Source: Phocaeicola plebeius DSM 17135
Lineage (GTDB): Bacteria; Bacteroidota; Bacteroidia; Bacteroidales; Bacteroidaceae
Reading direction: 5' to 3'
Length of the DNA: 64,000 nucleotides
NCBI RefSeq assembly: GCF_000187895.1
Contig: NZ_DS990130.1
Span: 372,001 to 436,000, forward strand
Below the pieces are notes generated by a model, which worked only from the letters and a program-made list of their open reading frames with translations, ran no database searches and had not been told where the DNA came from. Each line of letters begins with the position of its first letter. The first letter of the stretch is position 1. A program made the position numbers and the translations under genes. Below are positions 43,760-53,085 of this stretch, in pieces.

Positions 43760-45535
43760 ATGAAAAAAATATTGACAGTTTTTGTCGCGGCTTTTTTACT
43801 GGTGGGATGCGATGATTTATTTACACCAGCAATTGAAAATAATAAGCAAGTTTCGGATGGCCTTGAAGATCCTTTGTATGCAGAAGGAATTTTGGCTAAT
43901 GCTTATACTCGTAATCCCTACAATTCACAGTCATTTAATGATGTGGCTACAGATGACGCTGTAACTAACCAGACAAGTAACAGTTATCTGAAGATGGCTA
44001 CTGGTTCATGGACATCAAATAATAATCCGATGGATCAGTGGGGATCTTGTAAGGCTGCTATTCATTACATTAATCTTTTCTTGACTCAGGTTGATCAGGT
44101 TTCATGGGTAAAAGATCCGGTTGTGAATAAAATGTTTTGTGACCGTTTGAAAGGTGAAGCTTATGGTTTGCGTGCAATGTTTAATTTTTATATGTTGCAG
44201 GCTCATGCTGGATACACAGAGGATGGTCGTTTGATGGGAGTACCTATTGTGGAGGAATTAGAAGATGAAACTTCTAATTTCAACTATCCGCGAAACACTT
44301 TTGATGAATGTATTCAGGCTATTTATGATGATGTCCAACGGGCTGAAGAATTGTTACCTCTTGATTATGAGAATATTTCTTCCGATGCAGAAGTTCCGGA
44401 AGTATATCGTTCTGAAGGAGCTAACTTCAGCCAGTACAACATTGTGTTTGGTAACAATTTCCGTTCTCGTATGAGTGGACGTATCGCGTTGGCTTTTCGT
44501 GCAAAAGCTGCACTTTTAGCTGCCAGCCCGGCATTTGCAGAAGGTAGCAAAGGAACATGGGCAGAAGCTGCTGACTATAATGGTGAAATCCTGGATTTGA
44601 TAGGTGGAGTAGCAGGTTTGGCAGCTCAGGGAAATACGTGGTATAAGAATGCGGATGAAATTAATAGCTTGACTGGAGGTTCTAATCCTCCGGAGATGCT
44701 TTGGAGAAATGGTAAGGATGCTACAGCTTATTCATTAGAGCAGGCGCAGTTCCCACCCAGCCTTTACGGTAGCGGTCAGATTAATCCGACTCAGAATTTA
44801 GTTGATGCTTTCCCGATGGCTAATGGTTATCCAATTGACTCTCCTGAAGCTGGTTATGATGACCAAAATCCTTATGCCAACCGTGATCCACGTCTGGCTC
44901 TCTATATTGTGGTGAATGGTACTGTTATGGGTACTGATGGCAAGACAATTGATACAAGTGTAGATAATACTTCTAACAATGATGGTTTAAATAAAGAAAA
45001 CGGCTATTCTACTCGTACAGGTTATTATCTGCGTAAACATTTGCGTGAAGATGTATATTTGAGTTCTACAACCACTACAGGACAGCCACATTATAGTCCG
45101 CGTATCCGTTACACTGAAATTTATTTGAATTATGCGGAAGCAGCTAATGAGGCATGGGGACCTACAGGTACTGGTTTACATGGTTATTCTGCTTATGATG
45201 TTATTAAAGCCATTCGTCAGCGTGCCGGAATTAAAGATACTTCAGGAAATGATCCTTATTTGGAAAGTGTGAAGAATGATCAGGCTAAAATGCGTGATTT
45301 AATACGAAATGAACGTCGTTTGGAATTGTGTTTTGAAGGTTTCCGTTTTTGGGATTTGCGCCGTTGGAACATGGATTTGAACGAACCGGCAAAAGGAATA
45401 CGTATTAGTGGAGGAACCTATCAGGTATTTAATGTTGAAAGCCGTACATATAATGATTTCATGCGGTTTGGTCCTATTCCTTATAGCGAAGTAGTGAAAT
45501 TTGATGCATTGGAACAGAATAAGGGTTGGGATTGA
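43760..45535 (+). CDS. Second SusD/RagB-family lipoprotein (XusD-like)
   Basis: A 591-residue lipoprotein (LLVGCDDLFTPAIENNKQVS). SusD-type helices are seen (DRLKGEAYGLRAMFNFYMLQ) and the conserved end ELCFEGFRFWDLRRWNMDLN. It is the partner of the preceding SusC. It is divergent from the first SusD, so the pairs are not a recent duplication. Confidence 0.94.
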   Translation: MKKILTVFVAAFLLVGCDDLFTPAIENNKQVSDGLEDPLYAEGILANAYTRNPYNSQSFNDVATDDAVTNQTSNSYLKMATGSWTSNNNPMDQWGSCKAAIHYINLFLTQVDQVSWVKDPVVNKMFCDRLKGEAYGLRAMFNFYMLQAHAGYTEDGRLMGVPIVEELEDETSNFNYPRNTFDECIQAIYDDVQRAEELLPLDYENISSDAEVPEVYRSEGANFSQYNIVFGNNFRSRMSGRIALAFRAKAALLAASPAFAEGSKGTWAEAADYNGEILDLIGGVAGLAAQGNTWYKNADEINSLTGGSNPPEMLWRNGKDATAYSLEQAQFPPSLYGSGQINPTQNLVDAFPMANGYPIDSPEAGYDDQNPYANRDPRLALYIVVNGTVMGTDGKTIDTSVDNTSNNDGLNKENGYSTRTGYYLRKHLREDVYLSSTTTTGQPHYSPRIRYTEIYLNYAEAANEAWGPTGTGLHGYSAYDVIKAIRQRAGIKDTSGNDPYLESVKNDQAKMRDLIRNERRLELCFEGFRFWDLRRWNMDLNEPAKGIRISGGTYQVFNVESRTYNDFMRFGPIPYSEVVKFDALEQNKGWD

Positions 45536-45568
45536 TTTTATGTGGAATAATTTTTAATGACTGGAAAA

Positions 45569-46576
45569 ATGAAAAAACTATTTTATTTGTTTTCACTGTT
45601 AGCGTTGGTTTCTTTCTCTTCGTGTGAGAATGGGGATTGGTCTTTCCCTGACTATGGAACAACTACTGTATATTTTGCTTATCAGTATCCGGTGCGTACT
45701 ATCGTTTTGGGTAATGATGAAGTTTTTGATAATACACTTGATAATCAACATAAATGTATGATTAAGGCAACAATGGGTGGTGTATATGAAAATCAAACAT
45801 CGCCTGTGGTTGATATTGAAGTGGTAAATTCTTTGTGTGACAACTTGAAGTTCTCTACAGGAGAAGACGTGGTTCCTATGCCTGCTGAATATTATACACT
45901 TTCTTCTGACCAAATCACTATACCTCAAGGTCAGATTAGTGCGGGAGTAGAAGTACAGTTGACTGATGCTTTCTTTGCTGATCCTAAAGCAATAGAAACT
46001 ACCTATGTAATTCCTTTGGTAATGTCAAATGTACATAATGCGGATTCTATTTTGTCAGGCTCTCCTTTAGTGGAAAATCCTGTTCGTTGCAACAAGTCAG
46101 ACTGGAATGTATTGCCGAAAGATTACATTTTGTATGCCGTGAAGTATATTAATCCGTGGGATGCAGTTTATTTGCGTCGTGGGGTAGATCAAATTACTCA
46201 AGGTGGTGCTACTAATACAGTAGTTCGTCATACAGGTTCTGTTGAAAGTGATGAAGTTTGTGAATTGACAACTCGCTCATTGAAGGATGCTAATTTTGCT
46301 TTGACTCTTAATGATCAAAATTGCAACTTGATTCTTTCTTTTAATGATAATAATGAATGTACACTTTCTACAGACACTCCGGGTTGCACTGTTTCAGGTT
46401 CTGGTAAGTATGTAGAGAAGGGAGAAAAGAATTCCTTTAATAATAAAGATCGTGACGTCTTGTATTTGGATTATACAGTGGATTTAGGTTCTACTGTCTA
46501 TGCAACTAAGGATACATTGGTTATGCGCGATCGTCAGGTTAAGGCTGAATGGTTTGATGTTACATATAATAAATAA
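45569..46576 (+). CDS. Surface glycan-binding lipoprotein, DUF1735-type (XusE-like)
   Basis: A 335-residue lipoprotein. ATG 45569 gives a compact lipoprotein signal (LVSFSSC); an ATG at 45557 is in frame. The N-terminal part has the DUF1735-like beta-sandwich (VYFAYQYPVRTIVLGNDEVF, then DQITIPQGQISAGVEVQLTD and TTYVIPLVMSNVHNADSIL). The C-terminal part is unassigned and may carry the glycan site. Position and size match the XusE or SGBP of xylan loci. Confidence 0.85.
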   Translation: MKKLFYLFSLLALVSFSSCENGDWSFPDYGTTTVYFAYQYPVRTIVLGNDEVFDNTLDNQHKCMIKATMGGVYENQTSPVVDIEVVNSLCDNLKFSTGEDVVPMPAEYYTLSSDQITIPQGQISAGVEVQLTDAFFADPKAIETTYVIPLVMSNVHNADSILSGSPLVENPVRCNKSDWNVLPKDYILYAVKYINPWDAVYLRRGVDQITQGGATNTVVRHTGSVESDEVCELTTRSLKDANFALTLNDQNCNLILSFNDNNECTLSTDTPGCTVSGSGKYVEKGEKNSFNNKDRDVLYLDYTVDLGSTVYATKDTLVMRDRQVKAEWFDVTYNK

Positions 46577-46594
46577 CCTTAAATTAAAGAAAAC

Positions 46595-48853
46595 ATGAAA
46601 CAATATATGAAATTGCTTCCGGTATTAGCCTTAGGGATGGTAGTAGAATCATGTGTTGACGATGCCCTATTGCCCTATTCGGTTCAAAAACCGACAAGCG
46701 TTGCTCAATATGAATATTTGAATAATTATGACGTGTTGAAATCATATCTGGACCGTGCTAAAAATCCCAACTTCAAGTTGGGATTAGCGGCCAGTGTAAG
46801 TGATTTTGTTCAGCAAGGTGTAGTTTATGAAGCGGTTACTACAAACTTTGACGAGATGACTGCAGGCAATGCAATGAAATATGCCTCAGTTGTAGCCGAT
46901 GATGGTACGATGAACTTTTCAACGGTTTCAAATTTTGTAGATGTAGCCAAAGCTGCAGGTATTACGATTTACGGTCATACATTAGGTTGGCATGCACAGC
47001 AGAATATGACTTATTTGAATGGGTTGATTGCTGATAAAGAAATCACAGTTGATCCAGGAGATGCCGAAGAGGTAAATGATGTGTATGTAGATTATTCTAC
47101 ACTAGGATCTTATACTTATTGGCATGGTGATAAAGTAGATGCTAGTATTAATTCTGATGGTAATTTGTTAATTCATAATCCGGAAGCTATTGAGAATTTT
47201 TACGAAATTCAATATCATGTGGCGAATGGTTTAGTTGCTAGTCCGGATATAGAATATACGGTTACTGCTAAGATAAAGGCTAGTGGCGATGGATATTTGA
47301 CATGTTGTATTGGAGATTGGGGAGGACAACAAACTGCTGCTTTATCATTTACAACTGAATGGCAGGAAGTTAAACTTACATTTACAGGAGTGAATACAGC
47401 TGATGGTTTTGTGATGTTTCAATCTGGAAACTTTGCTGGAGATATAGAAATTGAATGGCTTAAAGTAACGCATAAAGAAGCACCGTCAATTTCACTTTGG
47501 AATAATATGCTTTTAAATAGTGACTGTGAAAGTGATGATACTTCTTGCTTTTATGCAACGGAAATGACATCTGGTCCTAAAGCTGCTACTTTTGGTGCTG
47601 CGGGAACAGGTGCTGATGGAGCTGGACGTGCTATTGTTGTTAAATCAGGAGATAATCCGACAAATACTTGGGATACTCAATTCTTTGTAAAGACTCCGAG
47701 AATGATGATGGCTGGCGAAAAATATCGTTTTAGCATGAAATATCGCGCAGATAAAGAAGCTGGATGTGAAACTCAGTCGCATAATGAACCTGGTGGATAT
47801 GTTTTCTATAATATGTTTACTAATCCTACTTTCTCTACCACTTGGCAGGAATTTGTGTATGAAGGAACTATTTCTGAGGATCAAGCAGGTGCGAGTGGTA
47901 TGAATACTATTGCATTTAATTTGTCTGTATTGCCAGAAGCTAATACTTATTATTTTGATGATATTAAATGGGAATTGGAGGAAAAAGGAAATACAATTCC
48001 TTTGACTCCTGAAGAAAAGAAAGATACGCTTACTTGGGCTTTGGATAACTGGGTTAAAGGTATGATGGAAGCAACAGGTGGTTATGTAACAGCTTGGGAT
48101 TTGGCAAATGAAACAGTTTCTGGTACTGATAGTGATGGTGATGGTATTTATGAATTACAATCATCTGAAAATGGAGATCCTACAACTAATTTCTATTGGA
48201 CTGATTATTTAGGCGATATTGATTATGTACGTATTCTTGAATCAAGAGCACGTAAATATTTCAAGGAATATGGAGGCGATCCGTCTAAGTTGAAGTTGTT
48301 TATCAATGATTTTAATCTTGAGTCTTGGTGGGATGGCAACAAAAAGGCAAAGAGCTTGGTTGAATGGATTAAAAGATGGGAATCAGATGGTGTAACAAAG
48401 ATTGATGGTATTGGAACCCAGATGCACGTAAGCTATATTTTGAACGAAGCAGATCAAAAAGCTCAGGAAGATGCAATCGTTAATATGTTTAAGATTTTAG
48501 CTGCAAGTGGTAAGCTTATCAAAATCTCAGAATTGGATATGGGTATTGTAGACAAAGCTTTCGGTACTGCTATCAAGACTGAGAATGTAACTTATGAGCA
48601 ACAACTGAAAATGGCAGAGTTCTATCAGTTTATTATCAGTAAATATTTTGAGATAATTCCTGTAGAACAGCAATATGGTATTACTCAGTGGTGTGCTACA
48701 GATAGTCCGGCTGATTCTGGTTGGAGACCAGGAGAACCTACTGGTTTATGGGATAGCAGCTTTAAACGTAAACCGACATATGCTGGATTTGCTAATGGAC
48801 TTGCTGGTAAAGTTATAGCAGAGCCATCTGAAGAATTGAGTCAGGAAAAATAA
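46595..48853 (+). CDS. GH10 endo-1,4-beta-xylanase with inserted carbohydrate-binding modules
   Basis: A 752-residue surface lipoprotein (MVVESCVDDALL). The GH10 barrel is in two parts. Residues about 45-150 hold FKLGLAASVSDFVQQGVVYE and GHTLGWHAQQNMTYL. About 155-465 is an insert with two CBM4/9-like jelly rolls (TYWHGDKVDASINSDGNLLI; NMLLNSDCESDDTSCFYATE). The barrel resumes at about 470 with AWDLANETVSG (acid/base Glu) and KISELDMGIV (nucleophile Glu). This split layout is known for xylanases of Bacteroides and Prevotella xylan loci. It cuts the xylan backbone at the cell surface for import by the preceding SusC/SusD pairs. Confidence 0.95.
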   Translation: MKQYMKLLPVLALGMVVESCVDDALLPYSVQKPTSVAQYEYLNNYDVLKSYLDRAKNPNFKLGLAASVSDFVQQGVVYEAVTTNFDEMTAGNAMKYASVVADDGTMNFSTVSNFVDVAKAAGITIYGHTLGWHAQQNMTYLNGLIADKEITVDPGDAEEVNDVYVDYSTLGSYTYWHGDKVDASINSDGNLLIHNPEAIENFYEIQYHVANGLVASPDIEYTVTAKIKASGDGYLTCCIGDWGGQQTAALSFTTEWQEVKLTFTGVNTADGFVMFQSGNFAGDIEIEWLKVTHKEAPSISLWNNMLLNSDCESDDTSCFYATEMTSGPKAATFGAAGTGADGAGRAIVVKSGDNPTNTWDTQFFVKTPRMMMAGEKYRFSMKYRADKEAGCETQSHNEPGGYVFYNMFTNPTFSTTWQEFVYEGTISEDQAGASGMNTIAFNLSVLPEANTYYFDDIKWELEEKGNTIPLTPEEKKDTLTWALDNWVKGMMEATGGYVTAWDLANETVSGTDSDGDGIYELQSSENGDPTTNFYWTDYLGDIDYVRILESRARKYFKEYGGDPSKLKLFINDFNLESWWDGNKKAKSLVEWIKRWESDGVTKIDGIGTQMHVSYILNEADQKAQEDAIVNMFKILAASGKLIKISELDMGIVDKAFGTAIKTENVTYEQQLKMAEFYQFIISKYFEIIPVEQQYGITQWCATDSPADSGWRPGEPTGLWDSSFKRKPTYAGFANGLAGKVIAEPSEELSQEK

Positions 48854-48933
48854 TTAAGCATTTGTAATACTAAAATTAGAAGTGTTTAATAGACAAAATT
48901 CAGAGTGATAATTTCACAAGAATAAAATTATAC

Positions 48934-48997
48934 ATGAAAGTTTCTCTTATTCCTGTTTTTGTTATTTGTAAAAGATGGGGATAAGAGAAATTTTCAT
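48934..48997 (+). repeat. Long inverted repeat between GH10 and GH115 genes
   Basis: Arms of about 19 bases: ATGAAAGTTTCTCTTAT then TCC at left, and GGATAAGAGAAATTTTCAT at right, pairing with one G-T pair and one bulge around a loop of about 25 bases. No T run follows. The 215-base gap otherwise shows no gene. It may mark an mRNA 3-prime end or processing site. Confidence 0.6.
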
Positions 48998-49068
48998 AAT
49001 ATTGGATGTGGAATTGATTACGAGTCTTTGTTGTCGTTTTTTGAAATAAATGATTTTAAATTTATACC

Positions 49069-51606
49069 ATGAAAATACATAGTTTAATTTGCCTTTTGCT
49101 TATAGTATGTTTGGATACATTTTCAGCAAATCGGTTTGTGGTTTTTGAAAAAGAAAGTAATGCGTTTTCTTTAGTATCTGATAACAAAATAATAAATATC
49201 CTTATAGATAAAGAAGATCAAAGAGGTATTCATATTGCTGCTGAAAATTTATGTGAGGATTTTAGTCAGGTGTTTGGGATGAAGCCTCAGTTGACAACTG
49301 AAATTTCGGATGAGAATTGCATTATCGTAGGAAGTCTGAATTCAAAGTATATTAAGCAACTTATCCAGAAGGAGAAGTTCGAAAAGAAACAATTGCAAGG
49401 GAAAAATGAGAAATATATTATAACAACCGTTGACGCTCCTTTTAATGGAGTTAAAAAAGCATTAGTAATTGCTGGTAGTGACCGTAGAGGTACTATTTAC
49501 GGCGTTTATGAGTTGTCAAAACAGCTTGGAGTGTCACCTTGGTATTGGTGGATGGATGTGCCAGTAGTAAAGAGAACAGAAGCTTATATATTACCGGGTA
49601 TTTATACAGATGGAGAACCTGCCGTAAAATATCGTGGTATATTTTTGAATGATGAAGCTCCTTGTCTGACAAGCTGGGTAAAGCAATATTATGGAACAGA
49701 TTTTGGTGATCATCGTTTTTATGCCCAGGTTTGTGAACTGATTCTTCGCCTTAAGGGAAACTTTTTATGGCCTGCTATGTGGGGATGGGCTTTTTATGCA
49801 GATGATTCTCTCAATAGTAAGACTGCAGATGAAATGGGGGTGATTATTGGTACATCACATCATGAACCTATGGCGCGAAACCATCAAGAATGGGCCCGTA
49901 AACGTAATGAATATGGTGCATGGAATTATTCGACGAATAAAAAAGTGTTAGATCAGTTTTTTCGAGAAGGTATTGAGAGGGTAAAAAATACTGAAGATAT
50001 AATTACTATTGGTATGCGTGGAGATGGGGATGAGGCTATGAGTGAAGATACCAATGTAAAACTGATGGAGTCTATAGTTGAAAACCAACGTCGAATTATT
50101 GAGGATGTGACTGGAAAGCCGGCAAAGGAAACTCCTCAGGTATGGGCTTTATATAAAGAGGTACTTGATTATTATGACAAGGGAATGCGGGTTCCTGAAG
50201 ATGTAATAATGTTGCTTTGTGATGATAATTGGGGCAATGTGCGTCGTCTTCCTAACGATAAGGAGCGTAAGCATCCGGGAGGATGGGGAATGTATTATCA
50301 TGTAGACTATGTGGGAGCGCCCCGAAATTCAAAATGGATGAATATGACTCCAATACAAGGAATGTGGGAGCAGCTTCATCTTACTTATGAATACGGAGTG
50401 GACAAACTTTGGATACTTAATGTGGGGGATCTTAAACCGATGGAGTATCCTATTACTTTATTTTTAGATATGGCATGGAATCCGAATGATTATTCTGTTG
50501 ATAATTTTATGCAACATCCTTATTGCTTCTGTGAACAAATATTTGGTAAAGGGCAGGCTGAGGAAGCAGCTCGGATTCTTAATTTGTATACCAAGTATAA
50601 TGGTCGTGTAACGGCGGAAATGCTGGATTGTGACACTTATAATCTTGAAACAGGGGAATGGAAGCAAGTAGCAGATGATTATGTACGTTTAGAAGCTGAA
50701 GCATTACGTCAATATTTATCACTTGCTCCTGAATATAAGGATGCTTATAAGCAATTGCTGTTATTTCCTGTTCAGGCAATGTCTAATCTTTATGAGATGT
50801 ATTATGCTCAGGCCATGAACCATAAACTTTATGAAGAAGGAAATCCGGAAGCTAATGATTGGGCTGACAAGGTAGAAGCTTGCTTTGCTCGTGATAAAGC
50901 ATTGAGTGAAGACTATAATAACATTATGAGCAATGGAAAATGGAAGGGGATGATGACTCAAAAGCATATAGGTTATACTTCATGGAATGATGACTTTTCA
51001 GTTGACAAACAACCGGAAGTATTCAGATTATCAGAGGAAAATGTAGGGGGATACATCTTTGAAGGGACTGGCGGATATGTGGCTATGGAAGCTGAGCATT
51101 TCTTTGAAACCAAGTCTCCTGAGAGCCTCAAATGGCAGGTGATTCCCGATATGGGAAGAACATTGGGAGGAATCACATTAATGCCTTATACAAAGTCTGT
51201 GGAGGGTACTACGGTTTCTTATAAGATGGTTTTACCAGAGGAGATAAAGAAGTGTAAGACTGTGAATGTCATTGTGGTTGTAAAATCCACTCTTGCTTTT
51301 CATAACACAGACGGTCATAGATATGCTATAGGTTTTAGAAATGGTAATAAAGTGACGGTGAATTATAATCATGATTTGAATGAACATCCTGAGAATATCT
51401 ATACTACATTTTATCCTACGGTAGCAAGGCGTGTAGTTGAAAAACAGGTGCGTCTTGATTTGCCTGTAAGTCAGGACGGTAGTTATATAATTGATTTTTC
51501 GCCTTTAGATCCTGCAGTAGTTTTGGAAAAGATTGTGGTTGATTATGGGGGATATAAAAAGTCTTATTTATATATGAATGAGTCTCCATGTAGAAGAACG
51601 AGGTAA
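49069..51606 (+). CDS. GH115 xylan alpha-1,2-glucuronidase
   Basis: An 845-residue protein with signal peptide (ends near TFSANR). Domain A (about 40-160) precedes the catalytic barrel with YRGIFLNDEAPCLTSWVKQY, LKGNFLWPAMWGWAFYADDS, SHHEPMARNHQEW and GMRGDGDEAMSE, typical of GH115. A C-terminal beta-sandwich starts near 660 (YVAMEAEHFFETKSPESLKW). GH115 enzymes remove (4-O-methyl)glucuronic acid from internal and terminal xylose units of glucuronoxylan, which fits this locus. It was named from motif pattern, not a search. Confidence 0.92.
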   Translation: MKIHSLICLLLIVCLDTFSANRFVVFEKESNAFSLVSDNKIINILIDKEDQRGIHIAAENLCEDFSQVFGMKPQLTTEISDENCIIVGSLNSKYIKQLIQKEKFEKKQLQGKNEKYIITTVDAPFNGVKKALVIAGSDRRGTIYGVYELSKQLGVSPWYWWMDVPVVKRTEAYILPGIYTDGEPAVKYRGIFLNDEAPCLTSWVKQYYGTDFGDHRFYAQVCELILRLKGNFLWPAMWGWAFYADDSLNSKTADEMGVIIGTSHHEPMARNHQEWARKRNEYGAWNYSTNKKVLDQFFREGIERVKNTEDIITIGMRGDGDEAMSEDTNVKLMESIVENQRRIIEDVTGKPAKETPQVWALYKEVLDYYDKGMRVPEDVIMLLCDDNWGNVRRLPNDKERKHPGGWGMYYHVDYVGAPRNSKWMNMTPIQGMWEQLHLTYEYGVDKLWILNVGDLKPMEYPITLFLDMAWNPNDYSVDNFMQHPYCFCEQIFGKGQAEEAARILNLYTKYNGRVTAEMLDCDTYNLETGEWKQVADDYVRLEAEALRQYLSLAPEYKDAYKQLLLFPVQAMSNLYEMYYAQAMNHKLYEEGNPEANDWADKVEACFARDKALSEDYNNIMSNGKWKGMMTQKHIGYTSWNDDFSVDKQPEVFRLSEENVGGYIFEGTGGYVAMEAEHFFETKSPESLKWQVIPDMGRTLGGITLMPYTKSVEGTTVSYKMVLPEEIKKCKTVNVIVVVKSTLAFHNTDGHRYAIGFRNGNKVTVNYNHDLNEHPENIYTTFYPTVARRVVEKQVRLDLPVSQDGSYIIDFSPLDPAVVLEKIVVDYGGYKKSYLYMNESPCRRTR

Positions 51607-51671
51607 AGTGGATATTTTATTTATGATGAGCAATTAGTTTGATGACTATTGACAATAAAACAGTTTTTGAT

Positions 51672-52997
51672 ATGAGATATATTATTTTGACTTTGTTTTT
51701 GGGTTTTTGTGGATTTCTGTTTGCACGAAATGATTTAGGAAAACAAAGATTGATTGTAACTACAGATTTAGGTGGAGCTGATCCGGATGACAAGCAATCA
51801 TTGATACACCTTTTGGTATGTGCAGATAGAATGGATATAGAGGGAATCATTAGCTCAAATGCTTGGGTAGATGACCCGGATAGAACTTCAGATATAACAG
51901 AAGTCATTGATTGTTATGCAGATGCTTATCCTTTTTTAAAGAAACATGCAAACGATTTTCCATCACCTGATTATTTGAAGAGTATTGTAAAAAGGGGGCA
52001 AGAAAAATCGAATATGTCAGGAGTTGGGGTAGGTAAGGACTCTCCGGGTTCTGAATTAATTATTGCGGCGGTAGATAAGGAAGAAGACGCTCGTCCTGTC
52101 TGGCTTGCTGCATGGAGTGGAATGAATACGATAGCACAAGCTATTTGGAAAGTCCATTCTACCAGAAGTCCAGAAGAATTCCAAAAATTTGTAGCTAAAA
52201 TTCGAATTTATGATGTGTTAGGGCAAGATGATGCTGGAGCTTGGATTGCTAAATCTTTTCCGGAAATCTTTTATATAAGAAATACGGAAATTTATGGATG
52301 GGGACCTGGTGATGAATGGATTAAAGATAATGTTCAGTCAAGAAAACCGTTAGGAGGTTGTTATCCAGACAGGATATGGGCCTCGGAAGGTGATTCTCCT
52401 TCTTTTTTATATGTATATGCGAATGGATTGAATGTTCCGGATAGCCTTGCGTACGGTGGATGGGGAGGCCGATTTAAAATGGAACGTACTGCAGGTATAC
52501 GAGGAATGGATTTTATTGAAAAATCAGGTAAGAGTGAGAAAATTTATGATCCCTATTTTATGCATGCTAGTACGTCTGAGGGTATTGCTGCCATTAATAA
52601 ATGGCGACAGCATATTTTGAATGATTTTGCTGCGAGGATGTGTTGGGCTACTACAGATAAATTTTCGGATGCTAATCATCATCCGGTCGTTGTCTTTGAG
52701 AATGATTCAACATTTAATTTTTCTAGTAAAACAGTTGAGGCTGGGGAAGTATTGCAGTTGGATGCTTCTTCATCGTATGACCCTGATGGAAATAATTTAT
52801 ATTATAATTGGTATGTGTATGAGGAGCCTGGTACGTATAAAGGTGTGGTAGAAATTGAGTCTGACAAGCAAGGAATGTGTGTGTTACACATTCCTGAAGA
52901 TGCTACAGGTAAAGATTTTCATTTAATTTTAGAATTAAATGATGATGGTGTTCCTAGTCTTACTGGGTATCGAAGGTTTGTCATACATGTTAAATGA
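51672..52997 (+). CDS. DUF1593 (nucleoside-hydrolase-like) secreted protein
   Basis: A 441-residue protein; ATG 51672 gives a direct signal peptide (MRYIILTLFLGFCGFLFARN), while an in-frame ATG at 51639 lies further upstream. The N-terminal domain begins LIVTTDLGGADPDDKQSLIH, the Asp-rich calcium site of the nucleoside-hydrolase fold, and contains GWGPGDEWIKDN and YGGWGGRFKMERTAG. The C-terminal about 95 residues are an Ig-like domain (VEAGEVLQLDASSSYDPDGN). This matches DUF1593/Sde182-type proteins, described as cellulose-binding in one marine bacterium. The role in xylan use is unknown. It ends the first convergent half of the locus. Confidence 0.85.
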   Translation: MRYIILTLFLGFCGFLFARNDLGKQRLIVTTDLGGADPDDKQSLIHLLVCADRMDIEGIISSNAWVDDPDRTSDITEVIDCYADAYPFLKKHANDFPSPDYLKSIVKRGQEKSNMSGVGVGKDSPGSELIIAAVDKEEDARPVWLAAWSGMNTIAQAIWKVHSTRSPEEFQKFVAKIRIYDVLGQDDAGAWIAKSFPEIFYIRNTEIYGWGPGDEWIKDNVQSRKPLGGCYPDRIWASEGDSPSFLYVYANGLNVPDSLAYGGWGGRFKMERTAGIRGMDFIEKSGKSEKIYDPYFMHASTSEGIAAINKWRQHILNDFAARMCWATTDKFSDANHHPVVVFENDSTFNFSSKTVEAGEVLQLDASSSYDPDGNNLYYNWYVYEEPGTYKGVVEIESDKQGMCVLHIPEDATGKDFHLILELNDDGVPSLTGYRRFVIHVK

Positions 52998-53005
52998 TGA
53001 GAATA

Positions 53006-53035
53006 AAAAGAGGCTGCTTTTAAGCAGCCTCTTTT
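53006..53035. terminator. Bidirectional terminator
   Basis: AAAAGAGGCTGCTT and AAGCAGCCTCTTTT form a perfect 14-bp stem with a 2-base centre, with T runs on both strands, between the DUF1593 and the convergent GH43 gene. Confidence 0.88.
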
Positions 53036-53085
53036 CTTTGAGTATAGAAGATATTTCTTATACTCTTTGTGGTTACTAATTTTGA

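Noticed and set aside
35486-48980. Exact 14-mer TGTAAAAGATGGGG before both susC (35486-35499) and GH115 (48967-48980)
   Set aside because: A few 14-base matches are expected by chance in 64 kb, and the flanks differ; not strong enough to call a shared operator.
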